Positions 13,401 through 27,466 are shown, numbered from the stretch's first letter. The stretch: 64,000 nt of DNA from Macrostomum hystrix (GCA_950097015.1 CATNEN010000008.1:434001-498000), one strand, 5' to 3'. The notes: generated by a model from the letters alone, not told the origin. Made by a program: numbers and translations.

Positions 13401-16400
13401 TGCAATCTGACCGATCTAATCGTAAGAAAGTTTTACCTTTTCTTCCGATTAAATCGATGCCATTCGGGTGGGATATCACACTGTAACTGACACTAATAAA
13501 AACTCTAATGCACATGGTTTAAAAGAAGGCAACTGCTGCCTTTTAAAAATAATGCTTATTTGCTTTTATTAAGCATGAAATGTGATGAGCGACATGGCTT
13601 ACGGGCTACAAATCATTTGACCAAGGAAGACTACTAGATCAGTTTAGGAATCATGGTAACGTGTTAATAAACTTATTAATAATGAAGGATTTAGGATAAC
13701 TAGACTAGTAAAACGATTTTTCTACCGGTTCTTGTATTTGAAAACTTTGGCCATCGAGCGAAATGAAATGGCAAGATGGAATATCAACGAGGTCAAAATT
13801 AGAATCAAACAAAAATTACATTAAAAAATCTGCGTAAAACATCTATATTTGATTATTTGCGAGCGGTGTGTCTTTCCCTAACTAAATTTTACTTTAATGC
13901 TTTTTCACGTATAACTTTATACCCAAAGCATGCAGACTCATATTTATTGTCTTAGAGATTTATTTTGACAACATGGCCCACACTTATGAAACTTGTTGGA
14001 AGCAAAAATCTTGACTTGCGAATTCCTTCTACGATAAAAAATGCCGTCTACTTGCATAAATAATTAGCTTAAGGAACAATTTATACTGTTCGAAAAAGTA
14101 GTTTGCAAATCTTACCCTCCTGAACCACAGTAATATCGCTCAGAAATCCAACGTTTGAGTTGGCCGCGTCGCCGGTCACAAAAACCTGCGTGGAGCCCTT
14201 CGTGCCGCTGATGATTGGCGGAATCTGGCCTCCGCCAGCACCGTCCACCGGATTTGTAAAGGCCACATCGTCCAAGCTGACTGTAAAGCTGCTGCCGCTA
14301 GCAAAGAAATTGTCGCCTACCATCTCGAAGGAGATCAGGCGGCTGCTCTGGCCTTCGGCAAACTGCAATGAGCCGCTGCTCTCGCGCAAATACAACCGGT
14401 CAGCCAGCTTCTGATCATAGCTGGCCTTGACAGACACCGTGATGGCATTGAATAGGCCCATCTCTCGGGTAACATTCACCTAAAAAGTTTGTTTGTATAT
14501 AGTCAATCTGAGTTTAAATCCAATAATTTGTTTTCATGGTCGACTCTTAGCCAGCTAGTTGGCAATTTTACTCATTCCGCTGAGCACACTCGCATACAGG
14601 TTTATACACCTTACTTTATCATCGTCAGGTAAGTGTACACTCTCACTGTGCATTGGGGGTAATTTGCACGACAAGCGCTTCAAATGAATGTCGCCTTGCC
14701 GTGGATTCGAGCTCAGTGTCTTGTATGGGTGTCCCGGAGTATACAACTTATGGATTATTAGACGGATCTATAATAGTCCAACTTCAGTTAATGTCCATGT
14801 ATAAGACTGTACACAAAACTCTATTTATCGAATAAGGAAATTAATTGGGCTTCTAAATTTCGCTTGAACTGGATAATGCAATCTTGTATAATACTCGTTT
14901 TCAGGTAGATCTAATTATTTACACAGTCTAGCTCCGAAAATTTTCATGTTCGGAATTGCTCAATTTCCTTTAATGTTCAGATTGAGAATGCATTATCAAA
15001 TTAGATTTATATAATATTTTACTAAAACTCTCTGATGCACAAGCTGGCACTCACCTGTACTCGCCGAACAAACGTGATGGGATCGGCAACCACCTTCTGG
15101 TCCGCAGCGTTTAGCGCGAACACTCCGCGCGGATTGTCGTTCTGCGGTATGCGGAAGCTGGCATTGCCGCAGGCGCCGTCAATGTCGGCGCCGCCCTGCA
15201 CGTCGTACATCTGGACGATGTAGTTCTCATCTAGCTCCGGCTTGTCATCTGGCAAGATGGTCAGCTGGATGCTGATCTCGTTAACACCGTCGGCGAAGTT
15301 CAGGATGCCCTCTCTCGGTTTAAAGTCTGGCGTATCGTCGTACGGTCCCAGAACGCGCCATTTCACCTGTGGGGTTTGAATAACGCTGAGAGAGATCAGC
15401 AAGTAGCTAAAGCCTGCGGACTTGGGGCGAGAATGGATTATTAAGAAATGGCACTTTATCACAGTTAACCCAGATGTGAAGCCAGTGTCATCCGTAGCCA
15501 TTGCGCGGCTCATTGAAATACAGCGTACAGCTGTTCAGTCCATAGATTAGCGAGCCGATTTCCACCCCAGCTTATGCTCGCACCATCTCACAGCTAGGTA
15601 AACTGAAGCCATAGGAAATTACGAGTCCCATTCGAGGATAAAAATTGTTTCCCTTTGGGCAAAAATCTAACAACTGGACTACAACTTGTGGAAGTTAGCA
15701 GTACAATCTACCTACATTACCTACCTAAGCTTCTACGAGTATTTTCGAAACCGATCTCTCGAGAAACAAAAAAGCCTAGAAAACAAGTGACCAAGGGGTA
15801 AACATTCAGGCCAGACTAGCCAGGCTACAACAAATAGCTAGTTAACTCACACTGACTGCACCCAAGAAGCCTTGAGTTCTTCGCACCGGGAACAGGACAT
15901 TGTAGGCGAGACCCATGCTCGGCGTTGGCTCGATCAACTCCCGAACTGAGCCGGTACAGTCCAGGAATCCCAGGATGCCGTTTGGAAAGCCGTACTTTTG
16001 CACCTGAGTCAGTTAATTGCGGGTTGGTTGGGATTTTGATTGAAGTGCACGCTTTCCACGCGATATATTTCTGATTAAGATGGACGATCTTCTTAATTCT
16101 AGATAGACCCTTTATAAAAGCAAAGGAAATTAAGAACAAATGACTTGCTTCGGTAGCCTTCCCATAAAAATCTACATTTTGCTGTTTCTATGAGCAGCAA
16201 TGACAAACAATTTGGGAAAATAAAATACATTAAAAGGTTTTTGATTTGACGAGAGCCTAGGTATAGGTTAATTGAGACGGAAGAGTGCTAGGGTACAGGA
16301 AATTGAATACTTTAAGACTAATCATTTGCAAGTGATCGCAGGATAAGGCCGTGCACGGATGAAATTAGTTGAAAATACTGAAGATAGAAGCCCATTAAAA

Positions 16401-19400
16401 AATAACATGGAATGAAGAGCGAGTTGCTGTGTTAAGCTTTTCTTACAACTCATACAGGTGGAGAGTTTGTGATACTCTGCATGCTGCAAGCGGCACGTGT
16501 AAGATCTAAAGTCACACACACAATTCGCAAGATATCGCTGATGAGCTCTTGGAAAGTAAAAATAATAATTATTAAGATTCGTTTCTTTGAAAAATCTACT
16601 GTGAACCTTCATCAGACTTAATTAACTCTTCACATCTAGTTATCAAATATTAAAGTACATTTGTAGGAGCTAGATTAAACCACTTTTCAACAGAATTCGA
16701 AGACGCAAGGTAAAGCATTGACCATACTCACAGTGATTGACACGTTATTAGCGTTGGGATTAATCTCCCCATTTCCAGCGCTAGCAGGGAAGCTTGTCGG
16801 ATTATAGGTGACGATCCAGAAGGTCTTCTGCACCTCCCACGATTCGCCGCGTTTCTTCACCAGCAGGCGAAGCGACTTTAGACCGGCCTCGTTGTTGGCC
16901 CACGTCAGGGAGCCCTGAGTCTTCTCGGTGCCCGAGCTGTCTAGTGCAGCAATGTCCCCGGTATAGCTCAGCAATGTCGTCTGACTGTTGGGGCCTGCAG
17001 GTAATTCGGGTCAAAGATCTCAGAATCTTTGTATGAAATATACAATAATCCCACAAATACTTGGGTGTCTCGGATGAGTTCGAAGTTGAGATGTGGGGCG
17101 GTAACAGCTTTGACTCTACGCCCTTGACGCTCTTGAGCAAATTTAGCTAGTGCGCCCTTAAGGGTCAACTCCCGAAGGCACAGGAGATTTTATGAGTGTG
17201 TGCCTGCGTGCATATTCAAGTGCGCTGTGTGCTCAGGGGTCACTGAGAAGGCAGACCGCCCAGCGGGTACTGACAGCTGTGGGATGAGAGGAATTTAATG
17301 TAAAAGTACAAATTAGCTGTCGATTAAAACTAACCGAAGATCTGCCAGTAGATAGTCTGCTGACCAATCAGACCGCCGGTGCGGCTAACGAAAACGTCTA
17401 TGGTCAAATCTGAGACAGGATTCTCCACAGTGCGGGTCAGAGAACCCGACGTGAAGCCGAACTGGCCGTTAGGGAAGTCGCTCTTCCGAATCACGACCAG
17501 GCTGGTGAGCCGGGAGCCGAGAATCGCGCCACCCTCTGCAATGGGATTAAAAAGCTTCAACTTAATATTGCATCAAAACAGAATGAAACCCCAACCTGAA
17601 GCCCGGAAATGTCATCAGTTAATTTGTGGTTAACACAAATATGCTCAAAGCTATTGGTTGGATTTATAGGTAAAAACCGAGTGAATCTTTCGAATCGTCT
17701 TCAAAAAGCCTGGTTAATTAATCTAGCGAAACCTTACAGAGTGAGGCATGTGATAAGGCTTCTCAGATCAGATGTTCACTAGAATACTGACAAGCTAAAA
17801 TTTAATTAGATTTCCTGCTAGGCAGTGAGATGATAGTAAATTCCTAAATGAATGGCTTGCTGACATTCAGATATCGAAAATAAATTTCGGCGTAGTGTTC
17901 ATACTATCGGAATTTTGTTGCTAACCCAGGGTTATTCAATAGATCGACGCTTCACTTGAGAACTCGGTTGGAAAAAAAGAATCCAGCAAGTCTGATTGGT
18001 GACTATTTTCCTATTTGCGTCATCAAATGGAACACATTTTTAGAAGTGTTTTGATTCGTCTACCAATAGGCTTTCTCGAGCTCCTCAACACCAGGAGCAG
18101 TTTATTTGATGGAGGCATTTTTTCTATGCTTGCTGGCTCGGAAGTGGAACATAATAAAAGAACCAGGTCTCTGTGAATTACTCGATACATTGTTCAGTAT
18201 ACATTTGATTGAAACAGAGACACATGAAGTCCATCAGGATCTCAGGTACGCATGGGTACTCGTATCGGAAATCCTTTTTTTATTCGAAAAAGACGACCAG
18301 CAGAAGTTTATGATTATTATTGTACTAATATCATGAGTTGCAATGGAATCCAATGGGTCAGAAACTTAAGGACGAAATTTATCATTCGACAAACTGCTCA
18401 GTTCTAAAGTTCTGCTAACGATTAAAAGTACAGCTCAACTTGTCTAAACAGATGTTCCACGAGCAAGCCTACGCGTGGGCAGCTATGAAACCGCAGCAGC
18501 CAACGACAACGTCGACGATGCACTCTCAACGTCGCTGGACATTCGCCTTCGCTCGGTGGAGGAGCGCTTGGAGACCGAGCAGCATGACCGCGAGGTGACT
18601 GGCGTCTTTGAGTTTCTAGCAACCGAGAGTCGGCGAGGAATTTCGTATTACTACCTGCGGCTGGCTCTGATCCTCCTGCTGCCGGTGTCCCTGGCGGTCG
18701 GATTCCTCAGCCAGCAGCTGGCCGACGCCTCGCAGAGTCTCACCGGCCAGCGTGAACTGGCTGCAGCGAGAAGTCGAGTGGCCGCCGCCTCTCAGGCCGC
18801 TCTGGCGCTCGGCGCCGAGATGTGGACCGGCACTCGGCTGCTGATGGAGCCCGGCAGAGCCGCCGCTGCTGCTCGGTTCGATCTGGCTCTGGCCTCAACC
18901 GCTTCACTGTCAATAACGACGGCTGTGCTGGACTGGCGGGCCATGCTGAGAAATATGACAGCACCTGCCGCTACGTTGGAGCCTCAGACGCAGCAGCAGA
19001 TTGTGCCAAGGCTAATTTCAGACTATGCTGTGGCCGCCGATGCTGCCTATTTAGGTGCGACCACTGTAGGCCAGCCAGTCAGTAGGGATGAGCAGTGGCA
19101 GCAGCTGGCCTCCAATGCCTACCTGACGCAGTACCTGCTGTGCCAGCAGCAGTTTTACTCGCTGGCATTCGCGATGCTACATGGCAACTGTCGAATTTCC
19201 TGGGGCGTTCTGCACCGCCTTAACGGACAGGCGGGCGCCGGGGCCCGCGGTGCGTCTCGCTACAATCGCAACGTGGAAAAGTTGTTCTCTTCGTTTCAAT
19301 CGGCTACTACGCCGGCAGTAGCGGCTCTGACAGCGATGACGCAGCGCCTCTTGCAGACGGAGCGGATTATCAACGTCGCGGCCTGCCAAGCAGGCGGCAA

Positions 19401-22400
19401 CGCCACCACAGATGCGGAAGCGGCTGACTTTGCCTACCTGGCAGATCTCTGGCTAGCAGCTGTTCATAGTCAGCTAGATAATCTAGGCAGTCAGTTGGAT
19501 TCTGTCCTCTCTAGCGATGCGTCCAACGGTGGCGTCAGGCTGGCCGCAATCTGCGTGGGGCTGCCGATGCTGCTGACGGCATGCGCGGGCATCGCAGTGT
19601 TCTATGGCAGGCAGCTAAGGTGCAGCCGCGAGGACCGCATCGGACTGGGCGAGCTCATCATCGACAAGCGGAACGAGATGTTCGCTCAGCAGGTGTGACA
19701 GGATCGCAACTATTTTGGTCGTCCCTTTGACGCACAGTTCTGCGTGTCGTCTCAGGCATAGCAACAGAAAGCAAACAGGAGCAAAGAGACCTTGCATAGA
19801 GCCGATAGACTAGGTTCTAATTATTTTCTCCGGAATATTTGCCAGCTGCCTCTTCTGTCAGCAAATCTGTTCTGGCTTGAATAACATTTTTCATTAATGA
19901 AATTCCTGATGCTACCTTGTCATTTGAGTCAGGATGCCAGATAATTGCATTTGTTCTCATTTGCTCATGAGAAATCTGTAGACAATTAGTGGGGCTAGTC
20001 AGATCAAATTGGGCGAAGGCTCCTTATGAGTTCACCTGCCAGATCAAAATGTAGATGATCTATTTATATAGGAAACATTGAACATTTTATTACAATCTAA
20101 CACCGATCCCTCCCTCCGCCTTCCGTTCCCCAGACGCGAGCCCTCGACCTCATCCACATGATGCTGCCAAAGCAGGTGGCAAAGATTCTGCGCGAAGGTG
20201 GCAGTCCGGAGCCGAAGGAGTTCGAGCACGCGACCGTGTACTTTAGCTCTGTGTCCAACTTTAAGTACATTGTGAGCCGGAGCAGACCAATTGAGATTAT
20301 GGTCTTCCTAAACTACATTTATGGGTGAGTGGACTCTTAAATAAAGTAAATTTAGCCATTCAGTCAAACAAAATGTGCAACCAAGGCAGACTTCACTTGA
20401 CTGTAGAGTATTATTGATTATATAGCTAATTATTACATTTCTGAACAAATATGGATTAGCCATAGAGGCTTATACAGAACAATGTCAGTTGTCTTCTTTA
20501 CCAGGGTCTTCGGCAAGATTGGTTTTTGTAGTGTCCAATCGGCGCTCGCTGATTGGGTGTAAACACCCACCCCAGGCACCCACCCCAGGCACCCACCCCA
20601 GGCACCCACCCCTCCGCTTTTAGCTGGGTTGTATTTCAGCCGGCACCCGCGTGCTGCCCAGCCTTGTCTCTTCGCGCTGCGTGGTGTGAAATTTTTTCTT
20701 TTTCCTTGCTTCCTTTTTTTTCTTGCTTTTGCCTTTTTGTGTGCATTTTGAATACTTCCTTTGAAACAATTTATCTGCAAATATATCGTATGTGGGCCAT
20801 AGACGGTGCCCTTCCCTCGTTCGCTCTCTGCTGTGTCGCATCTGCTGTCTCTGTCTGCCTTCGTGCCTGGGAGTGTGGTGTTTACTGTTAAACAAAAAAA
20901 TTTCTTTCAACGTTTCGAAATTTCAACATTTTGATATTTCTGGTTTGCCAAAGCGCCCCCTTTACAGGCCTGTGAATGACCAGCTGTGATCTGTAGATCC
21001 CAGAGTCATTTGCTGTCAGATCAATTCAACTGATATACGTGATACACGGAAGAGCCTATACAGAGTTTAAGTTGCTTGACTGCCGCGAAATTTCAGCATT
21101 TTCGACGCCAAGATCGACAAGTACCAGGTGTACAAAGTGGAGACAATCACAGACACCTACATGGTGGTGAGCGGCGTGCCGATTGGCAACGGTCTGCTTC
21201 ACGTCACGGAGATTGCGAAGATGAGCCTGGACCTAATGAACTCAGCCAAGGAGATTTACATTGAGCACCTACCGGAGGAGCAGATCCTGCTCAAGATCGG
21301 CATTCACACAGGTGTGACATTTTTCGAGCTCCAGGGATGATTTAGGAAAAGGTGTCATCATAAATTTTTACTTTGAAAGGCGAGCGGATGAGGTCACTGT
21401 CTGACAGGTGAGCGGATGAGGTCATTGTCTGACAGGTGAGCGGATGAGGTCACTGTCTGACAGGTGAGCGGATGAGGTCATTGTCTCACAGGTGAGCGGA
21501 TGAGGTCATTGTCTGACAGGTGAGCGGATGAGGTCATTGTCTGACAGGTGAGCGGATGAGGTCACTGTCTGACTGTTATGTTTTCATCTCCACCACTAGA
21601 CAATTATCGAATGGGACCTCAGCGTAAAGTTCATCACACCTAAGCAAATGAAATTCATTCTATTGATAGGTCAACGTCTACTTACTTGTTTGCTATCAGA
21701 ATTTATTCTCTCAGGATATAATTTTTTATTTAGGTAAAAAATAGAATATAAACCTAAACAAGAATTTCATCAAAAAAATTTTCTCTTTTAATATTTTTGC
21801 TTTCGGGTGAAGTTAATCCCAGGCCAGCAAGCCCTACTACTGGCTATTGTTCCGCAGACTAAATCCAGCTTAACCCGCAATATCCCATCCCCCAAGGCTC
21901 GGTGGTTGCCGGCATCATGGGCCACAAAAATCCGCGCTACTGCCTGTTTGGCGACACGGTCAACACCGCGTCAAGGATGTGCACCCACGGAGAAGGTCAG
22001 TGCGCTCTCGCCACCCTTTTGTTAGTTTTTTTGTGAAAATCAATAATAACTTAGTAGTTTTGAACCCAAAAGTACATTCAAAACTTTGAAGCGTTGCTAA
22101 AAATAGCTTGACCTATGTACGTGTATTTACAGAATGTTTATACAACTTGAGTGCGTCCATAGACTGGTCTCGCGTGTTGCTCAATTGTGTGTTGTCCTGC
22201 ACTCCGTAGAGCAGGAAACGCACCTTCAAGGTACCTCTCGCGGCTGAGTTAAGGATGCTCCTGGGAGTTCAGGCCAAAGATCGTTAGAAAAGCTAGACTA
22301 ACGAAGTTACGAGCTACTATGGTAGAAATAGTATAGTACACACACGCAGGTGTTTCAAAAGTTCACTTCGTTCCGGAATAATCTTATAGTCTCGTGTACT

Positions 22401-25400
22401 TTATGATTATTAGTCTCAGTTTGTATGGCTATCTGCTACAATAGCAAATTGATTTTGCTTGGTACATTAACAATGCGCGTGTTCAAATCAATAACCAAGT
22501 TGAGCAGCTGGGGTTTCTCATTCACCGACACGTTTTCAAGCACGCCTCCTCCCGCCATAACACAGACACGAAGATACACGTGAGCGCCGAGACCGCTGAG
22601 CTCTTAATTGCCGAGAAGTTCTACCTCAGACAACGAGGCCAGGTGCACATCAAGGTTGGTTCACAAAGAATGTGCTCTTAGCAAGCTGGATCTCGCATGG
22701 TGTTTAACAATTGTTTGCCTCATTCCAGGGCAAAGGCGAGCTCACGACCTACTGGTTGCTAGGCGAATCATTGCCAAAGAAGAAGGCAAATGTGCACATT
22801 GTCACAGAGCCTGAATTTATCTAAAACTATTGTCTGACATTGTTGCCTGACAGTACAGTACAAGGAGTGCGTATTTATTTCATTGTCTATAGTATTTTTT
22901 ATTAATTCTAATGAAAATCTTTATCTTGAAAAAGCCAAGACTTACAAGTTGTTCACTTGTTACGCAATTGACTTTTTCAGATCTACCTTAAATTCTAGTG
23001 CCTGTAGCAGCCCTCGTACAATAGCTGCGGCTATTGCACCGCTATGGCACGTCTAATGCACAACAAAAATACACAATTTAAGCCGTTTCAGCCGTCCAAA
23101 TTACTTGTTTCTGTTCCTTTCCCTCCTTGTTTCGTTGATCACACAGTGCACTGAATGCTAGGTTTTGAATCTGCTTTCTTTTTTATGTTGTATGAAACCG
23201 CAATTCATGTGGGGGATGATGGAGGGATGGCTTGGTGTCTTTACGCCCAAGTCACAGTGAGAGTGAACGCTGCCAAAGTCCGGTCAGAGCGTGTGTGTGC
23301 TCAGGAGTCGGGCAGATGGGAGCGTGCTGAACGCCATTTCAAGTATTCTACTAGCCGAACGATGAAGAGGATCGGGTTCTGAAGGCCATCCACCTGGCCA
23401 GCGGTAATAGGTCTCCTTCCAAATTTGTAAAGCGCAGGTCAATCTGATTGAATTGCCGAATCTACTGCCCATTACACCTAATCCCAGATTAGTGAACAGG
23501 GAAATTCACACGCTCAATTAGCGCATTTGCTAATCTCAAATTTATGCTTCAAAGCCCTATGAGCACTTGAAAGGGCATTTTGTTAGATTCTCTTCTCTTT
23601 TTTCTGCCTAGGAAAAAGGCCTGAGGTTCGCTAGATTGCCCCCAGAGAGCAGTGCAATTCCCACGTAGCTCTATCCAGCTTCCTCATTCATTCAGGACAG
23701 ACAAAACATGCTAATGAATTTTGCCATCAGAATTCGAGAATTCCACTGCCTCTAATCAATTTGAAACAAAAAATGTTTGGACTAGCAAGAAAATGCTGGC
23801 TGGATTTTCATTGCATTCGGAAATTCAATTAATTGCACATTGTTGATCTCAGGTCTCAGTTAATTAAAGAAGCCTCGGTCTCAGGCTTCAACTCCTTCGC
23901 TCACTTCGCACACTCACCTGGCGAGGTCAGGGTTATCTGGAACTGCTCGTCAAACTCGGGAATGTCGTCGTCGACAATCGTGACATTGATGGTCTGGTCC
24001 GTCTGACCGTTCTCAAAGACCACAGGCTGGTCCAGCAGCACATAGTCCACAGCAGCGGTGGCCGTGAGGTTCCTGCTGGTGTAGCGGCAGGAGACACGGC
24101 CGTAGCTGCCCGGAGCTCGCGTCACGGGAACCCGGGCGATGCCGACAGACTCGTCAACTTCAAAGACTGCCGCCGCCGGTGTGAACTGGATGACGCCCTC
24201 CGCTTGGTCGTTCTTGTCGATCACGACCCGCTGCTCAGAGTTGGCGCCCAGAGCCGGAGCTTGGTCTGTCTCAGAGCTGATGTTGCTGAAACCGGAAAGC
24301 CGAAGGACTTGAATAATCAATAAAAATGGCACTGTACTGGTTAATAATTAATAGGTAAAGTAAAAACCAGTTCGTATACATTCAATTAGTGAGTTAAAAT
24401 CAATCAATCAAACAACAAACCAATCAATTAATTTATTAAACAAAAACCTAATTATTGAATCAACCAATCAGTCAACCAATCAACCAACCAGCCAACTAAA
24501 ATCAATACCAACAATCAATAAATTAATAATTAAATTCATCAATCTTTTAATATAACAATGAGTATAACAATCCATCGAAATTTGAAAAAAATTAACAAAG
24601 TACTAAATCAATCACTGTACTATTTAGTTAATGAGCAAAAGAGCATTGAGTTTATTACGAAGTAAATAATAAATAGACCAATAAAGCGATCTATCAGTAA
24701 ATCTATCATTCAGCCAAAATGAAGCTAATATCGCTTTCTCGCTTTCTCGCTTGTTTGCTCTCACTGTTTTCGGGGTTAAAGAGTACGCTCGTAAAATAGT
24801 AAATGGGGTTTAAGAATGTACTTTTTTCGGCTTTCTCAAAGCTTAAAAAACAACTTGGAATAAAAAGGCAGAGAGAACATCAGAGACAGAAAGAGGGAGG
24901 CATGGCATTGCGTGCGGCCGCGAACAGCAATAACAAGGTCAGGGAGAATCTCTATTAGACAAATATCCCCGACCTGCTCAATCCTGAGCTTGGTCGTGCC
25001 TGAGCACTAATAACCTGGCGCCATAAATGGCCCGTGTTAGACCAGGATTTGAGCGCACAATTTCCCGCATAAGCTGACAACTAAAAAGCTAATGTCTTGC
25101 CCTAACCTCAATTAAGTAATCTAAATTAAGGCTTTACAGCCGAATTAAAGGGAAGAAGGGATGAAGGTGGCAGGTTGCACCTTAAGTTGACGAAGAAAAA
25201 GGGGACAGTGGTCTGAGCTCGATTCCACAGTGAGGTCCCTGAGCTCGATTCCACAGTGAGGTCACATTTAGGGGCGCAGCCGCGGAAAGAAGGCTTCGGG
25301 GCTGCCTGACGATGAGAAAGTCAAGGTACAGTATCTGAGAGCGTGTGTGCTCAGGAGTCAGCGGAACGGGTAGAACTGCCTCCATGATGGCAGCGGGTCT

Positions 25401-27427
25401 AGTGTCATCAAATGATGTGCCATTGCCTGCAGCCCTCCTGCAACCATTATTTTTGTTAAGGAATATTTATTATTGTTCAGGTGAGCTGAATGAGATTGTG
25501 CTGACCTGTTCGGTAGTGGCGGCAATTCGTTCATGGATGCTGAAGTAAATATTGACCTTGATTTATGTACAAAACTATTCTTTATCTACGCCTAATTAAC
25601 GTGATTTGACTCCTTGTAGTAAGCCATAGCAAGTGTTTGTTAGAAGGTTAACTCACGTTGGATTAATCAATGACACCGAAGTCAGCACCAGGTAGAAGTC
25701 CTCCGGTCCCTCTGGTATCGAGTCGTCCAGCAGCTGCACCGACACCGTTGCCCGCGAGTCTCCAGGCCCGAAGGTCAGGAAGCCCATGACTGGCACATAG
25801 TCTGAGTCAGCGGACGCTGAGCCATTGCGAGTGGCGTACCTCACCGAGACGGTTCCGAAGGTGCCGCCCAAACGTTGCACAGCGATTTCCACCTGACTGT
25901 TCGCTTCGGGCCGCACAATGGGCGCCGAGCTGGCGAACTCGAACAGACCGTAGGGAAAATCGCTGGCTCGCAAGATCACCGTTGCTTGGTTGTTGGTCGG
26001 CGACAAAGTGGCCAGGCTTGGTTGTACACCTGTGAGCAGAAGCAGGTAGACCACGGCCAGCTCTGGGATGGAGTCGTCCACAGCTCTCAGCACAATATCC
26101 CCAGCGGGCACACCGTCCGGTATCACCAGCGTGCCGTGTGTCTCCACAAAATTGTTGATGTCTCGCGGGATAAGCGTCCAAAATACTTGCACCTGGACGG
26201 GCGGATTGCAAATTCGTGTCGGAATTACGCTTTTTGATTCATAAAAAAAACTGTAGTCAGCTGTACACAGCCTGTCAATTAGAACCTGATAAAAAGTAGA
26301 AATGTACGCATGTAGGTATTCCAGGTATTCCCAGCCGGTTCACGGATATAGCTAGGCGAGTTCAGTTATATGCCGCAACCAAATTCAGGATTTCAGCTCT
26401 CTTTGGTCAGGTAAAAGTGCACAAGATCGGTAATTAGAAAATCATGCTACGGTGCATCGCGTCGGAAATCCGCTTTACACATCAGAAGAGTAAAACTGCA
26501 ACAACCTATATGAACTCTTTGATCTTTTAATAAGGCCTTCCAACCGCGAATCCTGCCGAAGACTACGAAATGATTAACTTTGGGACTTCCTCTGGCAAGA
26601 GGTAATGACTGTTTAAAGCCGTTTTTTAAGGATTATATTCAATTTTAAGAAGTACAGCTGAATAATTCTGAAGTAAAAATCTAATTATCAACTGGCTTTG
26701 CATGAGAAAAACGCTGCTAGGCAAGTTTAGAAAGATTTCGTTTAGTTTTCGTTAATTTTAAGTTATAGAAAGAAGATAGAAATGTCACTTAGATGTACAG
26801 CTGGAGGCAGAGCCGGAGCAATTGCTCGGCGCTTCCAAAGCTGTGTACAACTGTTTTGTCCATGGATTAAGAAAGTCGCCACACCCACCAATAATTCCAC
26901 CCGGCGGTCCGACGGACGCAGCGGGGAGGCGGGAGTCGCCCATTCCGCTAAATAATTCCACCCACTTTACGTCGTCTTGCTCCAGGACAAAAAAATTCTG
27001 GCCTCTCGTTCAGAAGTCGGAAGTTTAACAACTGGGCTGCAATTCCCCAGTTAACCACAGGTGTAACTGGTCCAATAATTGACACTATGGATCAAAAGTG
27101 GATCTAGATCCAGAGGATCTCCATATCTCACCTCTCCATTCGTGCCGCCGCCACGGGTGACCGTCACCCTGGCCTCGCCACTGTCCGTCAAGGCCTGCCT
27201 CTCCGCAATGAGCACCCGCTTCGAGCCGGGCGCGATTCCAATCAGCCCGGAACTCCCCGGATCAGCCTGGATGATGATCACAGCGTCGCCGCGAGTTGGC
27301 GAGATGTCACCCAGGGTGCCGCTGAGCACCAGGGAGACTCGGTAGCTCCTCTGGCCCTCCGTGACGTTGTCCGGCTTTGTGCGCAAAGTGAAGTTCTTTA
27401 CTGTCTCGCCCTGCGTAAAGGGAGTAA

Positions 27428-27466
<39 letters not shown>

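Noticed and set aside
18106-18336. Plus-strand frame as the missing first exon of the cyclase
   Set aside because: No donor leading in phase to 18452 and no cyclase-like or signal-peptide sequence could be defended.
20433-20910. Minus-strand Lys/Arg-rich frames in the cyclase intron
   Set aside because: They translate the pyrimidine tract and the 14-bp repeat; no splice support.
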